A stretch of DNA of 64,000 bases from Fodinicurvata fenggangensis DSM 21160 (GCF_000686045.1 NZ_JMLV01000002.1:310001-374000); one strand, 5' to 3'. Positions 48,175 through 56,310 are shown, numbered from the stretch's first letter. Numbers and translations are program-made. The notes: generated by a model from the letters alone, not told the origin.

Positions 48175-48181
48175 TCCTGCC

Positions 48182-48622
48182 TCAGAATGGCTTTGCAACA
48201 GCCAGCAGGACGATCAACACCATCAAGACAGTGGGAACTTCGTTCATGAAACGATAGAAACGCGCAGGATGACGATTTCGATCAGCCTCGAAATCCTTAC
48301 GCCAGCGGGCCATGAAACCATGCATGGCGAACATGCCGACCAACAGCAGGATCTTGGCATGCAGCCAGCCCTGCTCGAAGATGCCGGGCGTTGCCAACAG
48401 AAGCAGCCCGAAAACCAGGCTGGCAATCATCGCCGGTGTCGTGATGGCCCTGAGCAGGCGGCGCTCCATCACCTTGAAGGTCTCGGACGTCTCGCTGTGC
48501 GGTTCCGTCCCGGCGTGATAGACAAACAGGCGCGGCAGATAGAGAAGACCGGCCATCCAGGCAATCACGGAGATGACGTGAAGCGCCTTGATCCAGGGAT
48601 AGGCATCAGCGAGCCAGGGCAT
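48182..48622 (-). CDS. hemJ: Protoporphyrinogen IX oxidase HemJ
   Basis: Oxygen-independent-type membrane protoporphyrinogen oxidase, 146 aa with four transmembrane helices. Start MPWLADAYPWIKALHVISVIAWMAGLLYLPRLFVYH contains the conserved His15 and the RLFVYH block; KILLLVGMFAMHGFM and the end AKPF also fit. Together with hemH and hemE it makes the final haem steps cluster; hemJ begins 12 bp after the hemH stop, so they are cotranscribed. Confidence 0.92.
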   Translation of the reverse strand: MPWLADAYPWIKALHVISVIAWMAGLLYLPRLFVYHAGTEPHSETSETFKVMERRLLRAITTPAMIASLVFGLLLLATPGIFEQGWLHAKILLLVGMFAMHGFMARWRKDFEADRNRHPARFYRFMNEVPTVLMVLIVLLAVAKPF

Positions 48623-48634
48623 GGATTATCCTTT

Positions 48635-49693
48635 TCAAGCCTGTTCCTTCGTCTCGATCCAGCCTGAAAGCTCACGCTTCAGGAGTCCAGTCAACATATC
48701 AATGTGGGGCTTGCTGTCATTGAGGCAGGGTATGTAGGTGAATTGCTCTCCGCCGTTCTCCAGGAAGGTCTCGCGCAAGCCAATGTTCAGCTCTTCCAGC
48801 GTCTCCACACAATCGGCCGCAAAACCTGGACTGATGACAGCCAGGCGCCGGGTCCCCCCGCGTGCCAGTTCCGCCGTGGTGACATCCGCATAGGGCTGAA
48901 GCCATTCCTTGGGCCCGAAACGCGACTGGAAGACGATCTGCACAGGCGGTGCCGAGTTTCCGAGCCTCTCTCCGAGCAGACGGGCCGTTTTCTGACAGTG
49001 GCAATGATAGGGATCGCCCTTGTCCAGATTCTCGCGTGGCAGACCATGGAAGGATACGAGAAGCTTCTCCGGTTCCCAGGACAGGCTCTCCAGGTGTTTC
49101 CTCACGCTTCGGGCCAGAGCGTCAATATAATCAGATTCATCGTGGTAGGAAGGCGCGGTCCTCAGGCTTGGCTGCCAGCGCAGCTTCAGCTGCGCGCGGA
49201 AAACCTCGTCGCAAGCCGAGGCGGTTGTTGCCGCGCTGTACTGGGGATAGAGGGGAAATACCAGGATACGCCGGCAACCCGCCTCGTTCAGTCTGGCAAA
49301 GACGCTGTCGACACTCGGTGTTCCATAGCGCATGGCCCAGTCCACCACGATCCTGTCTCGTGTTTCCGGATCCTGTGAAAAGGACGCCGCAACCGCCTCT
49401 GCCTGGCCGCGTGTAATGGTGCGCAGAGGGGATTCGTTCTTCTCCCGGTTCCAGATCTTCTCGTAGGCTTCTCCGCTGCGTTGTGGCCTGCGGCTCAGGA
49501 TAACACCTTGCAACAGTGGCTGCCAAAGAAGGGAGGGCAGCTCGATGACCCGCTTGTCACTCAGGAACTGGGAAAGGTATCGCCGCATGGAGCGGTAATC
49601 CGTTCCGCTTGGCGTTCCGAGATTGACAAGCAGGACCCCGATTTTGCCAAGCGCAATTTTCGGATGCCCGGCTGGAAAAGCTGTATCCTGCAT
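48635..49693 (-). CDS. hemH: Ferrochelatase
   Basis: Inserts Fe2+ into protoporphyrin IX, the last step of protohaem synthesis. 352 aa from ATG at 49693, which follows GGAAGG; the frame continues 11 codons upstream. GVLLVNLGTPSGTDYRSMRRYLSQFLSD is the N-terminal signature; VFPLYPQYSAATTAS, LVSFHGLPRENLDKGDPYHCHC with the catalytic histidine, and SRFGPKEWLQPY are present. A second CHC motif may bind iron-sulfur as in some bacteria, but that is unproven. Confidence 0.94.
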   Translation of the reverse strand: MQDTAFPAGHPKIALGKIGVLLVNLGTPSGTDYRSMRRYLSQFLSDKRVIELPSLLWQPLLQGVILSRRPQRSGEAYEKIWNREKNESPLRTITRGQAEAVAASFSQDPETRDRIVVDWAMRYGTPSVDSVFARLNEAGCRRILVFPLYPQYSAATTASACDEVFRAQLKLRWQPSLRTAPSYHDESDYIDALARSVRKHLESLSWEPEKLLVSFHGLPRENLDKGDPYHCHCQKTARLLGERLGNSAPPVQIVFQSRFGPKEWLQPYADVTTAELARGGTRRLAVISPGFAADCVETLEELNIGLRETFLENGGEQFTYIPCLNDSKPHIDMLTGLLKRELSGWIETKEQA

Positions 49694-49748
49694 GGTCGCC
49701 TTCCTGCTGTGGCTTGTCATATACACTCGAAAGCTAGGACGTTTCGCC

Positions 49749-50801
49749 TCACTGAAAAGTACGGCCGTCCTGCTGTGCGCTTTTGCCGCGAATGACCTGC
49801 ATCATCCTGTCCACGTTCTCAGGCGGGGTCGTCTTGTCGATCCCATGACCCAGGTTGAAGACGAATGGACCCTTGCCCAGAACGCTCATCAATCGCCGTG
49901 TGGCCTCATCCAGAGCTGCCCCCCCGGCCATCAGGCAAGCCGGGTCCAGATTGCCCTGCAGCGTCACATGGGGCTGCAAGTTGTCCCTGGCCCACTCCAG
50001 GGGGACCGAACTGTCCAGTGACAGGGCCTGGGCCCCGCTTTCCCTGGCACATTCCTGATAGAGGACCCCCGCTCCCCGTGGAAAGAAGATGACCGGAACG
50101 TCGGGACAGTCCTTTCGAACCTTCTCGATGATACGCCGGGACGGTGAAAGCGACCACCGCCGAAATCCTTCATCGGGCCAAATTCCTGCCCAGGAATCGA
50201 AGAGCTGAACGGCCTCTGCACCCGCTGCGACCTGTTGGATCAGGTATTCACTGGTCACTTCAACCAGAAGATCTATCAGTTTTCCGAAGCCATCGGGATC
50301 ACGATAGGCCCAAAGCCTGGACTTGAAGAAATCACGGCTGGAACCTCCCTCGATCATGTAGCTGGCTACGGTCCAGGGAGCACCGGCAAACCCGAGACGG
50401 GTAACATTTTCCGGCACGGATTTCCGCAAGCGTTTGAGGGTTTCGTAGATCGGCTGCAGTCCTTCGTGAAAGGCCGCACTGGAGAGCCGAGACAGATCGG
50501 CGGTCTCATCCAGGGGTTCCAGGCGTGGACCGATGCCTTCCTCGAACCAAAGCTTCTGCCCCAGGGCCTGGGGAACGACCAGGATATCCGAGAACAGGAT
50601 AGCCCCATCCAGTCCATAACGGCGAATGGGCTGGAGAGTCACTTCCTCGGCCAATTCCGGTGTCATGCAGAGATCGAGAAAACTGCCGGCCTGGCTCCTG
50701 AGCTTCCGATATTCGGGCAGATAGCGCCCCGCCTGGCGCATCATCCAGACTGGCGGCGGATCGAGGGTTTTCCCTTTGAGGGCACGGAGTAGAGGTTTCA
50801 A
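49749..50801 (-). CDS. hemE: Uroporphyrinogen decarboxylase
   Basis: Converts uroporphyrinogen III to coproporphyrinogen III. 350 aa. The signature PPVWMMRQAGRYLPEYRKLR is near residues 16-35; PITANGLESH is not in this frame, and FSDILVVPQALG plus GFAGAPWTVASYMIEGG are. The start is TTG at 50801: the codon directly upstream is a stop (TGA), so no earlier start is possible, and the next in-frame starts would cut into the conserved N-terminus. hemE is conserved next to the origin in this class. Confidence 0.93.
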   Translation of the reverse strand: MKPLLRALKGKTLDPPPVWMMRQAGRYLPEYRKLRSQAGSFLDLCMTPELAEEVTLQPIRRYGLDGAILFSDILVVPQALGQKLWFEEGIGPRLEPLDETADLSRLSSAAFHEGLQPIYETLKRLRKSVPENVTRLGFAGAPWTVASYMIEGGSSRDFFKSRLWAYRDPDGFGKLIDLLVEVTSEYLIQQVAAGAEAVQLFDSWAGIWPDEGFRRWSLSPSRRIIEKVRKDCPDVPVIFFPRGAGVLYQECARESGAQALSLDSSVPLEWARDNLQPHVTLQGNLDPACLMAGGAALDEATRRLMSVLGKGPFVFNLGHGIDKTTPPENVDRMMQVIRGKSAQQDGRTFQ

Positions 50802-50848
50802 TCAGAGATCCACTTAGCTGAGAGCCAGGAGAAAAGGATCCACAGTTC

Positions 50849-50868
50849 TAATATCAATTATATTATTA
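50849..50868. other. AT-rich patch, candidate DNA-unwinding element
   Basis: Nineteen of twenty bases are A or T, in a genome that is otherwise strongly GC-rich. It sits on the hemE side of the gap next to a DnaA-like box (50836-50844). Confidence 0.5.
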
Positions 50869-51033
50869 AGAAAGGAATCTGGAGTCGTTGTAGGATGGGG
50901 GAAAGCTGGGGATTATTTTTCATCAACAGATCCATCCACAGCTTGGCATGGGTTACCAGAAACCGTGATTATCTGAGGACAGATCTGGGAAGAATCATCT
51001 GACAGGCGCTATTTCCAGGCCGTTTGAGAGCAC

Positions 51034-51051
51034 TGTGGAGAAGGTGGATAA
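51034..51051 (-). other. Two abutting DnaA-box-like sites
   Basis: On the minus strand TTATCCACC (51043-51051) and TTCTCCACA (51034-51042) each match the DnaA box TTATCCACA at 8 of 9 positions and lie head to tail with no gap. Confidence 0.6.
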
Positions 51052-51191
51052 AACAGGTCGATGATCGAGAAGACAGGGATCCATCCACTGAATGGATATG
51101 GATCTGACTGGATGATCAACAGGGAACAACCCTTCGCATGGAATCTCCTGCTATGCGTATGCTTTTCCGGTAGGCTTTGATTGCGTAAAGG

Positions 51192-51200
51192 TTATCCCCA
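51192..51200 (+). other. DnaA-box-like site
   Basis: TTATCCCCA matches TTATCCACA at 8 of 9, 37 bp before the start of the PPDK regulator gene. Confidence 0.5.
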
Positions 51201-51236
51201 TAATCCCCTTTCTATCCCCTTGGGTGCGCCTGTGAC

Positions 51237-52064
51237 ATGACCCTGCATCACCATCTTCACCTGGTCTCCGATTCCACCGGAGAAACCGTCAACTCCGTTG
51301 CCCGAGCCTGTGTGGCCCAGTTCGAAGGCATTGAACCTCAGGAACATATCTGGACTCTGGTCCGCACGCGGGGACACGTGGAAAAGATTGTTCAGCACAT
51401 ACGTCACGAACCCGGGCCTGTCGTCTATACGATGGTGGACGAGGGATTGCGCCGCCTTCTGGAGGAAAATTGCCGGGCCATAGGTGTTCCCTGCGTGGCG
51501 GTTCTGGATCCGGTCATTCGTGCGCTTGGCTTGCACTATGAACGAACCAGTGTGGGCCGACCTGGCAAGCAGCACACACTCGACAGTGAGTATTTTGATC
51601 GTATCGAGGCCATGAATTTCGCACTGGCCCACGATGACGGGCAGCTGAATGAAGATCTGAAAACAGCGGATGTCGTGCTGGTCGGTGTATCGCGCACGTC
51701 AAAGACACCGACCTGCGTCTACCTGGCGCAGAGAGGCGTACGTGCTGCCAATGTCCCCTATGTTCCGGGCGTTCCCCTGCCGGACGCACTGTTTCAGCTG
51801 CAGGGGACGCTGATAATAGGCTTGACGAAGGACCCTGCGAGACTGGTCGATATCAGGAAAAGCCGGCTGCGTGTCATGAACGACCGGGAGGAAGCAGGGA
51901 AGTATGCAGATATCGAAGCCGTCACGGAGGAGGTCAAGGAAGCCCGGCGCCTCTATGCGCGTCACCACTGGCCGGTTATCGATGTCACGCGGCGTTCGAT
52001 AGAAGAAACCGCGGCGGCCATACTGACCCTGTATCAGCGCCATCGAGCAAAGGCCGCCGAATGA
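51237..52064 (+). CDS. Pyruvate, phosphate dikinase regulatory protein (kinase/pyrophosphorylase)
   Basis: Bifunctional ADP-dependent kinase and phosphate-dependent pyrophosphorylase of the PPSR family (DUF299). It switches pyruvate phosphate dikinase or PEP synthase on and off at a threonine. 275 aa. SDSTGETVNSVARACVAQFEG is the N-terminal signature, and the P-loop-like GVSRTSKTPTCVYLAQRG lies near residue 155-172, followed by KAANVPYVPG-type (here RAANVPYVPG). This is the RP001-type gene that borders oriC in Rickettsia and Caulobacter. It overlaps maf by ATGA. Confidence 0.92.
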   Translation: MTLHHHLHLVSDSTGETVNSVARACVAQFEGIEPQEHIWTLVRTRGHVEKIVQHIRHEPGPVVYTMVDEGLRRLLEENCRAIGVPCVAVLDPVIRALGLHYERTSVGRPGKQHTLDSEYFDRIEAMNFALAHDDGQLNEDLKTADVVLVGVSRTSKTPTCVYLAQRGVRAANVPYVPGVPLPDALFQLQGTLIIGLTKDPARLVDIRKSRLRVMNDREEAGKYADIEAVTEEVKEARRLYARHHWPVIDVTRRSIEETAAAILTLYQRHRAKAAE

Positions 52065-52690
52065 CGCAAGCCGCTCCCTTCATGAAGCCGGATGGAGAGT
52101 TATTGGTTCTGGCCTCGGCGAGTCCGGCCCGTCGCCAATTGCTGGAGAATGCCGGTTTGTTGCTGGACCACCAGGCGGCAGCAGTCGATGAAGCGGAGTT
52201 CAAGGATTCCCTGGCGGCAGAAGGGGCGACGGCCTTGCAGACAGCCGAGACACTCGCCGAATTGAAAGCAGGCCGGGTCAGCCGGATGTGGCCCGGCGCG
52301 CTTGTTATCGGCGCCGACCAGATGCTCGACTGCAATGGAACCTGGTTTGACAAACCCCGGGACAGGGATCATGCCGCCGCGCACCTCAGAACCCTGGCCG
52401 GACGTATGCACACCCTTGAAACTTCAGTCTGTGTGGTGCGTGACGGGGAACGCCTCTGGCACCAAAACGAGACCGCCAGGTTGACGATGCGCGACTTTGG
52501 CGACTCATTTATCAATACCTATCTTGCAGCGGCAGGAGACACTGTCCTGGGATCTGTCGGTGGATACTGTCTGGAAGGCCAGGGTGTTCATCTTTTCAGC
52601 CGCGTGGAGGGGGATTTCTTCACAATCCTGGGGCTTCCACTGCTACCTTTGCTGGGTTATCTGCGCCAACGAGGAGCAATATCGGGATGA
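52061..52690 (+). CDS. maf: Maf family nucleotide pyrophosphatase
   Basis: House-cleaning nucleoside triphosphate pyrophosphatase, 209 aa, acting on modified or mispaired nucleotides and linked to septum control. LASASPARRQLLENAGL near residues 17-33 is the substrate-loop signature, and VIGADQMLDCNG holds the conserved aspartate. It overlaps both neighbours by ATGA, so the PPSR-maf-aroE genes are tightly coupled. Confidence 0.9.
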   Translation: MTQAAPFMKPDGELLVLASASPARRQLLENAGLLLDHQAAAVDEAEFKDSLAAEGATALQTAETLAELKAGRVSRMWPGALVIGADQMLDCNGTWFDKPRDRDHAAAHLRTLAGRMHTLETSVCVVRDGERLWHQNETARLTMRDFGDSFINTYLAAAGDTVLGSVGGYCLEGQGVHLFSRVEGDFFTILGLPLLPLLGYLRQRGAISG

Positions 52691-53538
52691 ATCTTACGGG
52701 AAGAAGTCGCCTTGCCGGAGTGCTGGGCTGGCCGGTCGGTCATTCCCGGTCTCCGCGCTTGCACAATCATTGGCTGGAACGCTACGGCATCGATGGAGCG
52801 TATGTACCCTTGCCAGTACGGCCCGAAAGCTTTGCTTCGGCCGTCACGGCACTGGCAAACTTTAGTTTTCTCGGGGCAAACGTGACGGTTCCGCACAAGG
52901 AAGCGGCCCTTCGCGTCTGTGACGAGGTAACCAGCAGCGCGCGCCGGATCGGTGCTGTGAATACATTGTTCTTCCAGGATGAGCGTATCCTGGGTGACAA
53001 CACCGATGCCTATGGATTCATACAGAACCTCTTCGAAGGCTGCCCAGAATGGCAGGCAACCATCGGGCCTGCTGTCATCCTGGGCGCCGGCGGTGCAGCC
53101 CGGGCGCTCTGTGTTGCGTTGCTGGATGCCGGGGCACCGGAAATCCTGATTGCCAATCGTACGCGTACACGTGCCGAGAAGCTGGCCGACAGCCTGTCCC
53201 AGGATCCGGGCGGTGAACGTCTCAGGATCGTCGAATGGGGACAGTGGTCGGACGTTCTTTCCGGTGCGAACCTGTTGGTCAATGCCACGAGCCTGGGAAT
53301 GACGGGGCAGCCCCCGCTGGAAATCAATCTGACGTCTCTTCCCAGAAATGCCTTGGTCAATGATATTGTCTATGTGCCCCTGGAAACGGAACTGCTGGTT
53401 CGTGCGCGTGAACAGGGCAATCGGGTTGTGGATGGACTTGGCATGCTGCTGCATCAGGCTGTTCCCGGATTTGCCGGCTGGTTCGAACGGACGCCCGAAG
53501 TGGATGAGGAATTGCGACGCTTCGTGCTGGAGGAATAA
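52687..53538 (+). CDS. aroE: Shikimate 5-dehydrogenase
   Basis: NADPH-dependent step four of the shikimate pathway. 283 aa. Substrate loop GHSRSPRLHNHWL near residues 17-30, catalytic lysine in ANVTVPHKEAAL, and nucleotide-binding ILGAGGAARALCVALLDAG near 130-148. The end of the family is visible in NDIVYVPLETELLVRAREQGNRVVDGLGMLLHQ. The TAATG junction links it directly to coaE. Confidence 0.95.
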   Translation: MNLTGRSRLAGVLGWPVGHSRSPRLHNHWLERYGIDGAYVPLPVRPESFASAVTALANFSFLGANVTVPHKEAALRVCDEVTSSARRIGAVNTLFFQDERILGDNTDAYGFIQNLFEGCPEWQATIGPAVILGAGGAARALCVALLDAGAPEILIANRTRTRAEKLADSLSQDPGGERLRIVEWGQWSDVLSGANLLVNATSLGMTGQPPLEINLTSLPRNALVNDIVYVPLETELLVRAREQGNRVVDGLGMLLHQAVPGFAGWFERTPEVDEELRRFVLEE

Positions 53539-54170
53539 TGCAGGTCCTCGGGCTTACGGGGTCCATCGGCATGGGCAAGACGACCGCAGCTGGAATGTTG
53601 CGCCGTCTGGGGCTTCCTGTGCATGACGCAGACCAGGCTGTTCATCGCCTGTTTGCCAAGAGTGGCCGCGCCGTCGAACCGGTGAGCCGGCATTTCCCGG
53701 ACGTCCTCGTGGATGGCGCCGTCGACCGCAAGCGTTTGGGCGAGCGTGTCTTTGCCGATGACGCAGCGTTACGTCTTCTGGAATCCCTGGTTCATCCCTT
53801 GGTTCGGCAGGAAGCGCTGGATTTCCTGAAGCGGCATCGCCGACGGAGGTCTCCCCTCGTGGTCCTGGATATTCCCCTGCTCTATGAGACGGGCGGCGAT
53901 GACCTCTGCGACCATGTCATTGTCGTCAGTGCGCCATTGCGCATACAAAGGCAAAGGGTTCTGAAGCGCCCTGGCATGAACGAGGAAAAATTTCGCGCCG
54001 TTCTGGCCCGGCAGTTGCCTGATGCCCTGAAACGTCGTCGGGCGGACTATGTGATTCAGACGGGATTGGGCAAGGCGCTGACTTTCCGGCAGCTGGCCCG
54101 CCTCGTGCGCAAGCTGCGCCGGCGAGAACGTGAGAGAATCAGAGACAAGACAGGAAGCATCCATGCGTGA
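53538..54170 (+). CDS. coaE: Dephospho-CoA kinase
   Basis: Final step of coenzyme A synthesis. 210 aa with P-loop GLTGSIGMGKTTAAGML at residues 5-21 and DADQAVHRLF after it. VVLDIPLLYETGGDDLCDHVIVVSAP matches the CoA-binding lid region. The start overlaps the aroE stop by one base, and the last 8 bases overlap dnaQ. The tail is strongly basic (RKLRRRERERIRDK). Confidence 0.95.
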   Translation: MQVLGLTGSIGMGKTTAAGMLRRLGLPVHDADQAVHRLFAKSGRAVEPVSRHFPDVLVDGAVDRKRLGERVFADDAALRLLESLVHPLVRQEALDFLKRHRRRRSPLVVLDIPLLYETGGDDLCDHVIVVSAPLRIQRQRVLKRPGMNEEKFRAVLARQLPDALKRRRADYVIQTGLGKALTFRQLARLVRKLRRRERERIRDKTGSIHA

Positions 54171-54840
54171 AATTGTTCTGGATACGGAAACCACGGGCCT
54201 GGATCCGGATGCCGGGCACAGGATTATCGAGATTGGCTGTGTCGAACTGGATAATCACGTTCCGACAAACAACAATCTGCAACTCTATATCAATCCGCAG
54301 CGGGATATTCCCGAAGAGTCCTTCAAGGTGCACGGACTGAGCCTGGACTTCCTGAACGACAAGCCCCTGTTCGGCGAGGTTGTGAAGCAGTTCCTGGAAT
54401 TCATCGCGGATGCGAAGCTCGTAATTCACAACGCCGAATTCGATCTGAAGTTCCTCAACGCGGAACTGGCCCGCAGCGGTCATGCGCCCATTCCCACTGA
54501 TCGAGCCATCGATACGGTACAGATTGCGCGCCGCCGCTTTCCTGGAGCCCAGGCCAGCCTCGATGCACTCTGTCGCCGCTTCGAGATCGACCTGTCGGAA
54601 CGCAGCCTGCATGGCGCACTCCTGGACTGCCAATTGCTGGCCGCCGTTTACCTGGAATTGATGGGCGGGCGCCAGCCAGGCCTTGTTCTGGCCGATGACA
54701 AGGCATCTGCTGCTGCGTCAGAAGCGCTGCGCGCCGCTCGCCCTCACCGTGCACCGCGTCCGCATACGGCAAGTTCCGCGGAAGAAGAGGCCCATGCGCG
54801 CATGCTGGAAAAACTCAAGGATCCCATCTGGACCCGGTAA
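54163..54840 (+). CDS. dnaQ: DNA polymerase III subunit epsilon (3'-5' exonuclease)
   Basis: Proofreading subunit, DEDDh exonuclease fold. 225 aa from ATG at 54163, 7 bases after AGGA inside the coaE end. Asp7 and Glu9 in LDTETTGLDP are the first metal ligands; VIHNAEFDLKFLNAEL and the HGALLDCQLLAAVYLEL block with the catalytic histidine complete the site. The C-terminus, which binds the polymerase alpha subunit, is alanine/histidine rich. Convergent with secB across a hairpin-filled gap. Confidence 0.95.
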   Translation: MREIVLDTETTGLDPDAGHRIIEIGCVELDNHVPTNNNLQLYINPQRDIPEESFKVHGLSLDFLNDKPLFGEVVKQFLEFIADAKLVIHNAEFDLKFLNAELARSGHAPIPTDRAIDTVQIARRRFPGAQASLDALCRRFEIDLSERSLHGALLDCQLLAAVYLELMGGRQPGLVLADDKASAAASEALRAARPHRAPRPHTASSAEEEAHARMLEKLKDPIWTR

Positions 54841-54873
54841 TGGGGTCTAACAGGTGCCGGACGTCGTAAACGG

Positions 54874-54908
54874 ATCGAGGGCAGTCCCCAACAGGCACTG
54901 CCCTCGAT
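54874..54908. terminator. Strong bidirectional stem-loop between dnaQ and secB
   Basis: Twelve-base-pair perfect stem: ATCGAGGGCAGT (54874-54885) with ACTGCCCTCGAT (54897-54908), 11-base loop. It begins 33 bp after the dnaQ stop and 30 bp after the secB stop. No T tract flanks it. Confidence 0.7.
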
Positions 54909-54923
54909 GGTCCGGACCCACAT

Positions 54924-54946
54924 CAGGCCTGAGTATCTCAGGCCTG
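54924..54946. terminator. Stem-loop overlapping the secB stop codon
   Basis: CAGGCCTGAG (54924-54933) pairs perfectly with CTCAGGCCTG (54937-54946) around TAT. The secB stop codon lies at 54938-54940, inside the second arm. A ten-base palindrome GGTCCGGACC (54909-54918) fills the space between this and the larger stem-loop. Confidence 0.45.
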
Positions 54947-55501
54947 GGTATCGTCGCCGTTGCCTTCGGCAGCACCGTTTCCGGACTGTTCCTTGGCGGC
55001 AGCTTCACGCGCCTTCCGTTGGCGATAGAGCTGGACGAAGTCCACAGGATTGATCAGCACAGGCGGGAAGCCGCCTTCGCGTGTGGTGTCGGCAACGGCA
55101 CGCCGTGCGAAGGGGAACAGCATGCTGGCGCAATCTATGAGGAGCACCTGCTCGACGCGCTCGTCCGGAACCGCCTGGCCAACGGTGACTACACCGGCAT
55201 ATTCCAGTTCGACGACGAAGGCTGTGCGCTCGTCTTCCTCGGTTTTCTGCTTGGCCGTAACCTTCAGATTCAGCACCACCTCGTAGATGCGGTCCTGAAG
55301 CGGGCGTGCACCGACATTGAGCTGGATATCCAGGTTGGGCGACTGCCCCATGTTGGTCAGGATGGTCGGGGCATTCGGACTTTCGAACGAAAGATCCTTC
55401 AGGTACTGCACATGGACGACAAGCGGAGATTCCTTGTTGCCCTGCTGCTGGTCCTGGGGATTTGCACCGGCCGGTGCTGCGCCGGGAGTGGTATCGTTCA
55501 T
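54938..55501 (-). CDS. secB: Protein-export chaperone SecB
   Basis: Tetrameric cytoplasmic chaperone that keeps preproteins unfolded and hands them to SecA. 187 aa, somewhat longer than the usual 155-170 because of disordered ends. PLVVHVQYLKDLSFESPNAP is the N-terminal signature, NLKVTAKQ and EYAGVVTV follow, and FPFARRAVADTTREGGFPPVLINPVDF is the conserved core. The C-terminal KEQSGNGAAEGNGDDTQA is hydrophilic. Confidence 0.96.
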   Translation of the reverse strand: MNDTTPGAAPAGANPQDQQQGNKESPLVVHVQYLKDLSFESPNAPTILTNMGQSPNLDIQLNVGARPLQDRIYEVVLNLKVTAKQKTEEDERTAFVVELEYAGVVTVGQAVPDERVEQVLLIDCASMLFPFARRAVADTTREGGFPPVLINPVDFVQLYRQRKAREAAAKEQSGNGAAEGNGDDTQA

Positions 55502-55607
55502 GAGAGGCCTCTTGATCTGGGCTGGAGAATACGCGGATTTTCGTGAAACAAGTGCCGGTTGGCTAGCATGGAAGCGGTCACGGGCACAAGCACACAGCGT
55601 GCCGGTC

Positions 55608-56153
55608 CTAGCGGACCCATTTGCTGCCGCCTCCGCCGCGTTTCGAAGGATCGGAATCCTGCTCGTCCGTCAGTTCCTTGGGGGATGAGCCTTCCTGCTG
55701 GGGGTCGTCCTCGTTCGTGACGTCCACGTAATCGGCATCGATGGTCTGGTCATCACGTTTGTGGCGATAGGCTGCGTGGCCCTGCGCTGACATGCTGTGG
55801 ACAGTGATGTTGCGCCCCAGGAACCGGCGCAGCCAGGTCCGGAAGATGGGTATGAACAACAGAAGCCCGATGGCATCGGTGAAGAAGCCCGGGACCAGCA
55901 GCAGGACACCAGCGATCCCGAGACAGAACGCGTCGAAGAGTTCTCGTGCCGGCAGTTCTCCGCGGTCCATTTCCGTTCGGGCGCGGCTCAGGGTTGCCAG
56001 CCCCTGGATGCGCAGCATCGTCGTCCCGGCAAGTGCGGTCAGGACGATGGCAGCCAGAGTTGGCCAGAGTCCGATCCAATCCCCGACCTCTATGAAAAGT
56101 GCGATTTCAATCAGGGGAATGGCGATAAAGGCGATGAGTATATAAAGGGCCAT
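55608..56153 (-). CDS. fxsA: FxsA family membrane protein
   Basis: Small inner-membrane protein, 181 aa. Three or four hydrophobic segments lie in residues 3-105; VGDWIGLWPTLAAIVLTALAGTTMLR and LLLVPGFFTDAIGLLLFIP are FxsA hallmarks. In E. coli it blocks exclusion of phage T7 by the F plasmid; its normal role is unclear. The C-terminal 70 residues are hydrophilic and acidic. secB follows after 106 bp; it is divergent from timA. Confidence 0.88.
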   Translation of the reverse strand: MALYILIAFIAIPLIEIALFIEVGDWIGLWPTLAAIVLTALAGTTMLRIQGLATLSRARTEMDRGELPARELFDAFCLGIAGVLLLVPGFFTDAIGLLLFIPIFRTWLRRFLGRNITVHSMSAQGHAAYRHKRDDQTIDADYVDVTNEDDPQQEGSSPKELTDEQDSDPSKRGGGGSKWVR

Positions 56154-56310
56154 GCTTGTTCTTTCCTTGATGCTCCCCTATGTACTGGGGTAGAGACCAA
56201 AGGATGACAAGGTCTGTTGCTTGTTTCACACATGCGGATCGGCACAGGGGACGCTCGGTGAGGCCGGCCGCTCCCGCTCAGACCTGCGCCGGTCATGAAC
56301 AGGATATCTG

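Larger units (their letters stand above)
50802..51236. other. oriC: Putative chromosomal replication origin (oriC)
   Basis: The only gene-free stretch over 300 bp in the window, between divergent hemE and the PPDK regulator gene. Caulobacter crescentus and Rickettsia have their origin in exactly this interval. It is AT-richer than the rest, with a near-pure AT patch at 50849-50868. It holds DnaA-box-like 9-mers, each at least 7 of 9 to TTATCCACA: 50836-50844, 50932-50940, 51034-51042, 51043-51051 and 51192-51200. Four GANTC sites (50875, 50882, 50992, 51141) would allow CcrM methylation. No protein-coding frame is convincing here. Both flanking genes must also have their promoters inside it. 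Confidence 0.8.

Noticed and set aside
55538-55550. parS-like half site TTTTCGTGAAACA upstream of secB
   Set aside because: Only one half matches the palindrome; not a credible ParB site.
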